Shown here: one piece after another, positions 1 through 5,012 of the stretch | Layout of the letters: every line of letters begins with the position of its first letter | How positions within the stretch are numbered: position 1 is the stretch's first letter | NCBI GenBank assembly: GCA_030597995.1 | Contig: JAUVQV010000037.1 | Span: forward strand, 1-7,238 | DNA: 7,238 nucleotides | DNA from: Candidatus Rokuibacteriota bacterium | GTDB lineage: Bacteria; JAUVQV01 | Reading direction: 5' to 3' | Notes under the pieces: generated by a model | The model's database searches: none | What the model was told of the DNA's origin: nothing | The model's input: only the letters and a program-made list of their open reading frames with translations | Program-made: the position numbers and the translations under genes

Positions 1-671
1 ATAGTGTAGAGCGCATACGTCACCAGGGTGGAGGTGGTCACGACCGAGATCATCTGGTCCAGGAAGTAGGGGCTGTATTCCGTGAGAATGGGGCGATGGG
101 TCGAGGCGCTCACTTCCAGAAGGACCAGTTCGTGGCGTCGTTTTCCGAACCCCAGAAAGAGGGCGAGAAGAGTGGTGCAGAGCAGCAGCCACGAGGACAT
201 GACCACGGGAATGGCCACCGCCCCGGCGACCACCCGCAGCAGGAAGCCGGACGCAATTGCCATGACGTCAATGATGACCAGGTGTTTGAGGAAGCGGGAG
301 TAGGTGAGCGCGAGAATCAAGTACCCGCCCAGGACCATCACCAGGATGTTACTGATGAGAAAGGAGGCCGCCACGGCCAGGGTGACGGCAAAGAGTCCCA
401 CCCGGGTCGCAGTGGTGGCGGAGAGGTGCCCGGAGGCGACGGGGCGGTCCTTCTTCAGGGGATGTGTCCGGTCATGCTCCCGGTCCAGGACATCGTTCAG
501 GAGGTAGCCGCCCCCGGAGAGGAGACAAAAGAGCGCGAAGGTGAAAGCGGCGCGCCCCGCGGCTGCCGGCTCTCCCGCCAGCTGGGCGAACAGCAACGGA
601 GCGAACACGAGGGTGTTTTTCACCCACTGTTCGGGGCGCAGACTTTTGATGACGAGGGAAACGACCGACAT
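1..671 (-). CDS. UbiA-family prenyltransferase, decaprenyl-phosphate phosphoribosyltransferase type (3' end outside window)
   Basis: Membrane enzyme of the UbiA superfamily. The closest subfamily is the one that moves phosphoribose from PRPP onto a polyprenyl phosphate, the first step to polyprenyl-phosphoryl arabinose or ribose sugar donors. About 223 residues are visible of a usual 290 or so; the C-terminus lies beyond the left edge. The start reads MSVVSLVIKSLRPEQWVKN, where RPxQWxKN and the following FAPL are typical of this subfamily. The first Asp-rich motif is NDVLDREHDR (residues 59-68), followed by HPLKKDRPVASG (70-81). Further on are YSRFLKH (124-130), Asp135, a GFLLRVVAGA stretch (142-151) and GFGKRRHEL. 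Hydrophobic segments alternate as in a multi-pass protein. The ATG at 671 is chosen because it directly precedes the conserved N-terminus; an in-frame GTG at 689 is a weaker option. Neither has a clear ribosome binding site. It lies 41 bases behind the NusG-like gene and is probably co-transcribed with it. The family call is firm; the exact lipid and sugar substrates are inferred. Confidence 0.88.
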   Translation of the reverse strand, partial: MSVVSLVIKSLRPEQWVKNTLVFAPLLFAQLAGEPAAAGRAAFTFALFCLLSGGGYLLNDVLDREHDRTHPLKKDRPVASGHLSATTATRVGLFAVTLAVAASFLISNILVMVLGGYLILALTYSRFLKHLVIIDVMAIASGFLLRVVAGAVAIPVVMSSWLLLCTTLLALFLGFGKRRHELVLLEVSASTHRPILTEYSPYFLDQMISVVTTSTLVTYALYT

Positions 672-672
672 A

Positions 673-696
673 TCCCGGCATTTTAGCACGCCGGGA
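673..696 (-). other. Hairpin directly upstream of the UbiA-family start codon
   Basis: Read on the minus strand, TCCCGGC (696-690) can pair perfectly with GCCGGGA (679-673) across a 10-base loop. The stem ends one base before the ATG at 671. No T-run follows, so it is not an intrinsic terminator. Placed in the short gap between the NusG-like gene and the prenyltransferase gene, it could mask the initiation region or act as a processing or stability element. Its function is inferred from position only. Confidence 0.4.
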
Positions 697-712
697 AATC
701 GGGGGCAAACCC

Positions 713-1219
713 TTAGGCTTTCGTGATTTGCTCCGCCTCCAGCTCCACCGAGGCCTGATAGCCGATAAGGCTGAGGAGGATGCGCACCCGGCCCCGGTCG
801 TCGACGTAGCGCTCGAATATCCCGTAGAGATCTTTCATGGGGCCGGACCTTATGTAGACGCTCTCCTGGGGATTGAAGCGGTAGTAATGGATGAGGCGGT
901 CTTTCTTGTTCTCCTGTTCGCGGATGGCGGTGATGACTGCCTCCTCGATGGGCCGGGGCTCTTTCCAGCCGCCGAGGATCTGTGAAACTCCCCGGGTATA
1001 GGTGATCAGCTTCCACTCGTCGGGAAGGACAAGGTTGGCGAAAAGGTAATTTGGAAAGAGGGATTTGACGATTTTTACCTTTCCCGTTTTCCGCGCGGTG
1101 ACGACCTCGATTCTGGGAAAGTACACATCGAGCTGCAGCTGCTCCTGAAGCTGTGAAAGGACGCGCTCCTCCTGGTGCGGCTTGCTTTGAATGACGTGCC
1201 AGCGGCGCATGGACGACAT
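713..1219 (-). CDS. NusG/RfaH-type specialised transcription elongation (antitermination) factor
   Basis: Small soluble protein of the NusG superfamily (168 residues from this start), which binds RNA polymerase during elongation. The NGN domain begins with RRWHVIQSKPHQEERV, runs through YFPRIE and SLFPNYLFA (about residues 53-61), and includes the TRGVSQILGGW segment that normally packs by the polymerase clamp. A linker rich in charged residues (EQENKKDR) leads to a C-terminal KOW domain, roughly residues 120-168 (YIRSGPMKDLYGIFER and onward). The length and the PNYLFA-type motif fit RfaH, UpxY or LoaP-like paralogs. Housekeeping nusG sits next to secE, rplK and rplA, none of which is here. 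ATG at 1219 is taken as the start. ATG at 1210 gives a protein three residues shorter and is equally possible. Neither has a Shine-Dalgarno sequence. A TTG at 1273 would add 18 residues with no family match. The prenyltransferase gene follows in the same direction, so this protein probably promotes read-through of a surface-glycan operon. Confidence 0.85.
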   Translation of the reverse strand: MSSMRRWHVIQSKPHQEERVLSQLQEQLQLDVYFPRIEVVTARKTGKVKIVKSLFPNYLFANLVLPDEWKLITYTRGVSQILGGWKEPRPIEEAVITAIREQENKKDRLIHYYRFNPQESVYIRSGPMKDLYGIFERYVDDRGRVRILLSLIGYQASVELEAEQITKA

Positions 1220-1246
1220 TGTATATCGTAGGAGGCGCAACTGCAA
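1218..1246 (-). promoter_or_regulatory. Candidate promoter for the NusG-like gene, possibly leaderless
   Basis: On the minus strand TTGCAG (1246-1241) is followed after 17 bases by TACAAT (1223-1218). The -10 hexamer matches the consensus at five of six positions and the -35 at three. The -10 overlaps the ATG at 1219, so transcription would be expected to begin close to the ATG at 1210. That would give a leaderless message, consistent with the lack of a Shine-Dalgarno sequence. The rest of the spacer up to the divergent promoter (1247-1381) holds only a short perfect palindrome TTCCCGGGAA (1251-1260). I found no ops-like element in it. Confidence 0.4.
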
Positions 1247-1381
1247 TTGATTCCCGGGAAGAAGTTTCCCCAATTGTTATTCGGTGGTCAGGTTCGCCGA
1301 GAGCGAAGGGGGTATCCTCAGCACCTCACGACACATAGACTAAAAATGAGGAAAGTCCTGATTCCCGATTCCGGGGAGGTA

Positions 1382-1410
1382 TTGACAGGGGGGGTGAGGG
1401 TATCTACACT
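1382..1410 (+). promoter_or_regulatory. Sigma-70 type promoter of the cobalamin operon
   Basis: TTGACA (1382-1387) is a perfect -35 hexamer. TACACT (1405-1410) is a fair -10, and the spacer is exactly 17 bases. The spacer carries a run of seven G. The expected start of transcription is near 1417, only a few bases before the first strand of the riboswitch closing helix at 1422. The promoter therefore feeds the aptamer with almost no extra leader. Confidence 0.75.
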
Positions 1411-1421
1411 TATTGGTGAAA

Positions 1422-1581
1422 GATGCGGGGGGAGGGCGGCTGAACCGCCCAGGAAGATGGTGAAAGCCCATCACGGCCCCGCCACTGTGACGGGAGCGAA
1501 ACCCCGATATCGCCACTGGCCCGGAGAGGGCTGGGAAGGCCGGGGGAGTAAAGGCCCGAAGTCAGGAGACCGCCTCGCATC
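1422..1581 (+). promoter_or_regulatory. Cobalamin (adenosylcobalamin-type) riboswitch aptamer
   Basis: The conserved elements of the Rfam Cobalamin family appear in order. They are an AGGAAG box (1451-1456), a GATGG/CCATC stem (1456-1460 with 1468-1472), the core CGGCCCCGCCACTGTGA (1474-1490), the second box CGCCACTGG (1511-1519), the GGGAAGGC segment near 1533, and the 3' box GTCAGGAGACC (1561-1571). A closing helix can be drawn between GATGCGGGG (1422-1430) and CCTCGCATC (1573-1581), nine pairs with one G-U. A peripheral hairpin GGGCGG/CCGCCC (1434-1439 with 1445-1450) sits between the closing helix and the AGGAAG box. The family senses cobalamin and usually shuts off B12 uptake or synthesis genes. 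That fits the cobO-btuFCD genes behind it. Confidence 0.94.
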
Positions 1582-1662
1582 TCTTTCCATCCGGATCTTT
1601 CGTGGGAAAGATGGTGGAGCGTAACAGTGACGCCTCGGATCTTCCCCAAGGGATCCGGGGCG
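1571..1662 (+). promoter_or_regulatory. Antiterminator pairing of the riboswitch expression platform
   Basis: CGCCTCGCATC (1571-1581), which includes the 3' strand of the aptamer closing helix, is nearly identical (10 of 11) to CGCCTCGGATC (1631-1641), the 5' strand of the terminator. It can therefore pair with the terminator 3' strand GATCCGGGGCG (1652-1662) through ten pairs with one mismatch. Ligand binding would lock 1573-1581 into the closing helix and free the terminator. Without ligand this antiterminator can form and transcription continues into cobO. The pairings are read directly from the sequence; the switching behaviour is inferred from known members. Confidence 0.72.
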
Positions 1663-1667
1663 TTTTT
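1630..1667 (+). terminator. Intrinsic terminator controlled by the cobalamin riboswitch
   Basis: ACGCCTCGGATC (1630-1641) and GATCCGGGGCGT (1652-1663) form a 12-pair stem with one G-U around a 10-base loop. The stem runs into TTTTT (1663-1667) and then GTGTTT. It ends about 40 bases before the cobO start, inside the leader, which is the expected site for transcriptional riboswitch control. Confidence 0.9.
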
Positions 1668-1705
1668 GTGTTTCGGGGCCGGGGAAGATGACGCGGGGAG
1701 GGGAA

Positions 1706-2239
1706 ATGCAGCTCCACCTCTATTACGGTGACGGAAAGGGCAAGACCACCGCCGCCCTCGGCCAGGCTCTTCGAGCCTGGGGTCATGGATGGAGAGTACT
1801 GGTAGTGCAGTTTCTGAAAGAGGCCGGGGCGGTCTCGGGAGAGGTGCAGGCCTCGGCCGCCATCCGGAGTCGCTGGAAGCTCTTCCGACTCCCGTTGCCG
1901 TGTTCGGTCCACACGCCGCCGAGCGGGAGCGAGAAGGAAGAACTCCGCCGGGTAACCCGAAGTCTTTGGGAGCGCTCGCACCGGGAGCTCTCCGCCCGGC
2001 GGTACCATCTGGTCGTGCTCGACGAAGTCCTGGTGGCGTGGAGGTTCGGCCTCCTCAGCATCCGGGACATCATGGGAATGAGGGAGGCCGTGGCCGCCGC
2101 GGGGGTGGAATTGCTCATTGTGACCGGAAAGTGGGCGCCTCGCGGGATCGTTCGGGTGGCCGACCTGGTGACTGAGGTCCGCAAGGTGAAGCATCCCTAT
2201 GACCGGAAGGTGAGAGCCAGAGATGGCATCGATTATTAA
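1706..2239 (+). CDS. cobO: Corrinoid (cob(I)yrinate a,c-diamide / cobalamin) adenosyltransferase, CobA/CobO/BtuR family
   Basis: Cytoplasmic ATP:corrinoid adenosyltransferase that transfers the 5'-deoxyadenosyl group of ATP to the reduced cobalt, making adenosylcobalamin or its precursors. From this start the protein has 177 residues, close to the family norm. It begins MQLHLYYGDGKGKTTAA, with the P-loop GDGKGKTT at residues 8-15. It continues with RVLVVQFLK (30-38) and the acidic motif VVLDE (103-107). The ending is typical: LIVTGKWAP, ADLVTEVRKVKHPYD and a final ARDGIDY. The ATG at 1706 is preferred because GGGGAGGGG (1695-1703) is a strong ribosome binding site. The ATG at 1688 would add six residues with poorer spacing. 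It is the first gene after the riboswitch and terminator. Its end overlaps btuF by 17 bases, suggesting coupled translation. Adenosylation at the point of entry suits an organism that salvages B12. Whether it works on salvaged cobalamin, de novo intermediates or both cannot be told here. Confidence 0.93.
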   Translation: MQLHLYYGDGKGKTTAALGQALRAWGHGWRVLVVQFLKEAGAVSGEVQASAAIRSRWKLFRLPLPCSVHTPPSGSEKEELRRVTRSLWERSHRELSARRYHLVVLDEVLVAWRFGLLSIRDIMGMREAVAAAGVELLIVTGKWAPRGIVRVADLVTEVRKVKHPYDRKVRARDGIDY

Positions 2240-3119
2240 GGGTGTGCTCCTGCTGGCGTCTCTGGCGGCGGCCTCTCCGGCGTCCTCAGGGGTGTACCGT
2301 GACGCCGTGGGCCGGGAGGTGGCGGTCCCGAAGGCGCCCCAGCGGCTGGTCTCCCTGGCACCGAACCTGACAGAAATCCTCTTTGCCCTCGGCCTGGGGT
2401 CGAAAGTGGTGGGGGTGACCATCTTTTGCGATTGGCCGCCGGAGGCCCGGGAAAAGCCGAAGGTGGGCGGATTTATCAATCCCTCGCTGGAGGCCATCGT
2501 GGCCCTGAATCCCGACCTGGTCCTGGCCACTGCAGATGGGAACCGGCCCGATGATGTTCACCGTCTGGAGGAGCTTGGCGTGGCGGTGTATGTCGTCGAC
2601 TCCCGTTCGGTGGAGGACATCCTGGAGACTATCGCGGCGGTCGGGCGCCTGACGGATCGGGAAACGCAGGGGCTGGAATTGGTGGCCGGGCTTCGTCGCC
2701 GACGGGACCAGGTGCGGGCGGCGGTCGAAAACCGGACTCCGGTTCCGGTCTTTGTCGCCCTGGACCGTACCCCGCTGATCACTGCCGGAGAGGGGACCTT
2801 TATCGGGGAGCTGATTGCTCTGGCGGGAGGGGAGAATATTGTGCGTTCCTCCGCCATCAAGTACCCGGTGTACAACCTGGAGCAGCTCCTGAAGCTCGAT
2901 CCGGCGGTGATTCTCGTCGCTGTCGGGCCTTCGCCACCGGGCGGGGGAAACCCCGCCGGGAGCTTGAGTCGTCTGCCGGGGAGCGAATCGCTTCGGGCTG
3001 TCCGTCAGGGCCGGGTCCACGAGGTGGGGGAGGGTGATTTTTTCCGGCCCGGCCCCCGGATCATGGAGACCCTCGAGGAGATGGCGGAGATGTTTCATCC
3101 GGGGATTCTGGAGCAATGA
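2223..3119 (+). CDS. btuF: Periplasmic cobalamin-binding protein of a B12 ABC importer
   Basis: Cluster A-II (BtuF/FhuD/FepB-like) solute-binding protein that captures the ligand in the periplasm and hands it to the BtuCD transporter. It has 298 residues, normal for the family. Residues 1-20 form a signal peptide, with Lys6, a hydrophobic run GVLLLASLAAA and a probable cut after Ala20. There is no lipobox cysteine. The mature part starts with YRDAVGREV, then PQRLVSLAPNLTEILFALG (residues 40-58) and VVGVTIFCDWPPEA, followed by PKVGGFINPSLEAI and LNPDLVLA, all typical of BtuF-like proteins. The C-terminal lobe has GEGTFIGELIALAGGENIV and a late VHEVGEGDFFRPGPR. AAGGTGA (2207-2213), nine bases before the ATG, matches the anti-Shine-Dalgarno sequence well. 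The start lies inside cobO, and the stop overlaps the btuC start by ATGA. The riboswitch and cobO in the same operon favour B12 over siderophore or haem as ligand. Confidence 0.92.
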   Translation: MASIIKGVLLLASLAAASPASSGVYRDAVGREVAVPKAPQRLVSLAPNLTEILFALGLGSKVVGVTIFCDWPPEAREKPKVGGFINPSLEAIVALNPDLVLATADGNRPDDVHRLEELGVAVYVVDSRSVEDILETIAAVGRLTDRETQGLELVAGLRRRRDQVRAAVENRTPVPVFVALDRTPLITAGEGTFIGELIALAGGENIVRSSAIKYPVYNLEQLLKLDPAVILVAVGPSPPGGGNPAGSLSRLPGSESLRAVRQGRVHEVGEGDFFRPGPRIMETLEEMAEMFHPGILEQ

Positions 3120-4135
3120 GCCGCCCTTCCGTGAGGACTCTCGGCGTTATCCTGGGCTTGACCGGCCTGGTAGGGATTTCCTGTATTCTGGCCCTCAAGA
3201 TTGGCCAGGTCACGGTTTCCTGGAAAGAAGTGTGGGCACTGCTCTTTTCCTCCGCCGGGCGGGGCGTCACCCCAGGGCTGGAGATAATCGTTTTCGACAT
3301 CCGTCTTCCCCGTATCGTTCTGGGGCTGGTGGTGGGGGCGGCCCTGGCCGCCTCCGGGGTGGTGTTTCAAGGCCTTCTCCGCAACCCTCTCGCCGACCCC
3401 TATCTTTTGGGGCTGTCCGGAGGAGCCGCACTCGGTGCGGTGCTGGTCATCGTGAGCGGGGGCGCCGCGTGGCATCCCTGGCTGGTTCCGGCGGCGGCGT
3501 TTGCCGGCGCCCTCCTGGCGGTGCTGGTCGTCAGCCGGCTGGCCGCCGGCTCCGGCGCCCTCCCGCCCACGGCCCTGATTCTGTCGGGGGTGGTGGTGAG
3601 CGCATTCTGCTCCGCGCTGGTGATGTTTCTCTACTCCATTTCTCCCTCCTCGCGCGTGCACGAGGCCCTCTTCTGGATGATGGGCAGACTCGATTCACCT
3701 CCTCCAGGCATCCTTTGGCTGGTGGTGGCGGCCGTGGCCATCGGGATTCTGGTCATCGCCTTCTCCGGTCATCAGCTCAACGCCCTCTCCATGGGGGAGG
3801 AGGTGGCCCAGCAGCTGGGGGTGAGCGTCAGGTCCGCCCAGTTCAAGCTTTTTTTATCGGCTTCTCTGGTGACCGGGGTGTCGGTGGCAGCGAGCGGCCT
3901 GGTGGGATTCGTCGGCCTGGTGGTGCCGCACGCCCTCCGGAGTCTGATCGGTGCCGACCATCGCCTTCTGGTTCCGGCTGCGGCGCTCGGAGGCGCCGCC
4001 GTCCTGGTTATGGCCGACACCGGCGCGCGGAGCCTTTTCCCCCCGGCTGAAATTCCGGTGGGGGTGATCACCGCCCTCCTCGGGGCACCTTTTTTCCTGG
4101 TGCTGCTGCGGAGACGACGGGGGTGGATGGGGTGA
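3116..4135 (+). CDS. btuC: Cobalamin ABC transporter permease (FecCD/BtuC family)
   Basis: Inner-membrane permease subunit that forms a homodimeric channel for cobalamin. At 339 residues it is of normal length and consists mostly of hydrophobic segments, as in the 10-helix FecCD family. Recognisable parts are IRLPRIVLGLVVGAALAASG (residues 62-81), then FQGLLRNPLADPYLLGLSGG (84-103). Next come the cytoplasmic coupling-helix region MGEEVAQQLGV (226-236), which contacts the ATPase, and GLVGFVGLVVPHALR (261-275) with ADTGAR (300-305). The C-terminus is strongly basic (LRRRRG). Its ATG overlaps the btuF stop as ATGA, with GGAG just ahead. Its stop overlaps the btuD start. This tight packing points to one translational unit. 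By sequence alone the permease could also serve an iron-siderophore; the operon context supports B12. Confidence 0.92.
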   Translation: MSRPSVRTLGVILGLTGLVGISCILALKIGQVTVSWKEVWALLFSSAGRGVTPGLEIIVFDIRLPRIVLGLVVGAALAASGVVFQGLLRNPLADPYLLGLSGGAALGAVLVIVSGGAAWHPWLVPAAAFAGALLAVLVVSRLAAGSGALPPTALILSGVVVSAFCSALVMFLYSISPSSRVHEALFWMMGRLDSPPPGILWLVVAAVAIGILVIAFSGHQLNALSMGEEVAQQLGVSVRSAQFKLFLSASLVTGVSVAASGLVGFVGLVVPHALRSLIGADHRLLVPAAALGGAAVLVMADTGARSLFPPAEIPVGVITALLGAPFFLVLLRRRRGWMG

Positions 4136-4899
4136 GCGCAGTCTCCGCCCGGGGTCTCTCGTTTGCGTATGGAGCGCGGACCGTGCTGCAAAAAGTCTCG
4201 TTCAACATCGCGCGGGGAGAAATGCTGGGAGTTATCGGCCCCAATGGTTCGGGGAAGACCACTTTGATCGGCCTGATCAGCGGCCTGCTCCGAGCCGGTT
4301 CGGGGGAAGTGGAGATTCTGGGGCGGCGGGTTGGAGAGTACTCCCGCCGCGAGCTGTCGCAGCGGGTGGCGGTAGTGCCTCAGGCCACCGGCACGGTCTT
4401 TCCCTACACCGCCGGGGAGATCGTCGCCATGGGCCGGTATCCTCACCTGCGCTGGCCGGGGTGGATGGCGCCGCGGGACCGGGAGATCTGTACCGCGGCG
4501 ATGCGCCGGACGGCCACCGAGGCCTTCCGGGACCGCACCCTGGACCAGCTCTCGGCCGGCGAGCGGCAGCGGGTTCTCATAGCGCGGGCCCTGGCACAGG
4601 GGACAGAGGTCCTGCTCCTGGACGAGGCCTCGAGCTTCCTCGACATCGGCCAGGAGCTGAGAATTTTCCGGATGCTGGACGGCCTGCGCCGCGAGGAGGG
4701 GCTGGTGATGCTGGCGGTCTCACACGACCTGAACCTGGTCGGGACGTTTTGCCAGCGGACGCTTCTCCTCAGGGACGGGGAGGTCCTGGCCGAGGGGCCG
4801 CTGGCGGAGACCATGACCGGCGAGAACCTTTCGGCCCTCTTCGACGTGGAAGTGGAGGCGGACCTGAGGCCGGAGGGACGGGTGCGCGTGACCTGGTAG
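4123..4899 (+). CDS. btuD: Cobalamin ABC transporter ATP-binding protein (BtuD/FecE family)
   Basis: Cytoplasmic ATPase that drives the BtuC permease. All nucleotide-binding motifs are intact in this 258-residue protein: Walker A GPNGSGKT (residues 39-46), Q-loop Gln87 in VVPQ, signature LSAGERQ (143-149), Walker B VLLLDE (163-168), a D-loop SFLD (171-174) and H-loop His201 in SHDLN. The YTAGEIVAMGRYPH stretch (95-108) after the Q-loop is typical of the siderophore/B12 subfamily. The start is a GTG at 4123, 13 bases inside btuC, with GGAG at 4110-4113 at fair spacing. A second in-frame GTG at 4132 would make a classic GTGA overlap and shorten the protein by three residues. No terminator is seen behind it, only a weak 5-pair GGCG-type stem near 4904-4922. 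Read-through into tonB is therefore possible. Confidence 0.93.
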   Translation: MDGVSAVSARGLSFAYGARTVLQKVSFNIARGEMLGVIGPNGSGKTTLIGLISGLLRAGSGEVEILGRRVGEYSRRELSQRVAVVPQATGTVFPYTAGEIVAMGRYPHLRWPGWMAPRDREICTAAMRRTATEAFRDRTLDQLSAGERQRVLIARALAQGTEVLLLDEASSFLDIGQELRIFRMLDGLRREEGLVMLAVSHDLNLVGTFCQRTLLLRDGEVLAEGPLAETMTGENLSALFDVEVEADLRPEGRVRVTW

Positions 4900-4949
4900 A
4901 AGGCGCGGGAGGGGCGACGCCTGACGGAGGGGGAAGTTGCAGTCACCTG

Positions 4950-4967
4950 TATAATGATTTTGATTGT
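4950..4967 (+). promoter_or_regulatory. Candidate tonB promoter (-10) overlapped by a possible Fur site
   Basis: TATAAT (4950-4955) is a perfect -10 hexamer directly preceded by TG; no -35 hexamer is recognisable at the usual distance. The 18 bases from 4950 read as three hexamers in a row, TATAAT, GATTTT and GATTGT, each close to the NAT(A/T)AT unit of Fur boxes. Over 19 bases the match to the classic Fur consensus is 13. The spacer 4900-5012 otherwise holds a small TCCGG/CCGGA hairpin (4979-4994). Iron control of tonB genes is common, but binding here is only a prediction. Confidence 0.42.
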
Positions 4968-5012
4968 ATGAGGTATTTTCCGGGTGTAACCGGATTATTC
5001 ATGAGGATCTTT

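Noticed and set aside
96..686. Plus-strand open frame of 196 codons
   Set aside because: It is antisense to the prenyltransferase gene, which has clear family motifs. Its own product is low-complexity (Gly, Glu, His rich) without any motif.
1251..1260. Perfect palindrome TTCCCGGGAA between the divergent promoters as an operator
   Set aside because: Ten bases is short for GC-rich DNA and there is no second copy, so I cannot support an operator call.
1387..1440. G-runs that might form a G-quadruplex
   Set aside because: The runs belong to the promoter spacer and to the G-rich strand of the aptamer closing helix, which explain them better.
1394..1578. Alternative riboswitch closing helix GTGAGG (1394-1399) with CCTCGC (1573-1578)
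   Set aside because: The 5' strand lies upstream of the predicted start of transcription. The 1422-1430 pairing is longer and inside the transcript.
1247..1624. Plus-strand open frame across the leader
   Set aside because: It crosses the promoter and the whole riboswitch aptamer. The conserved RNA explains the sequence and the peptide has no motif.
1562..2530. Minus-strand open frame of 322 codons
   Set aside because: It runs antisense through the terminator, cobO and the start of btuF. The product is Arg/Pro/Ser-rich shadow coding as expected in GC-rich DNA.
3034..4050. Plus-strand open frame of 338 codons inside btuC
   Set aside because: Out-of-frame shadow, rich in Arg and Gly. The btuC frame has full FecCD motifs and proper overlaps with its neighbours.
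4904..4922. Possible terminator after btuD
   Set aside because: Only a five-pair AGGCG/CGCCT stem with a 9-base loop and no T-run.
4461..5012. Long N-terminal extension of the tonB frame into btuD
   Set aside because: This part is a Gly/Arg/Pro-rich shadow of btuD. The real protein starts at the membrane anchor with a ribosome binding site at 5003-5007.
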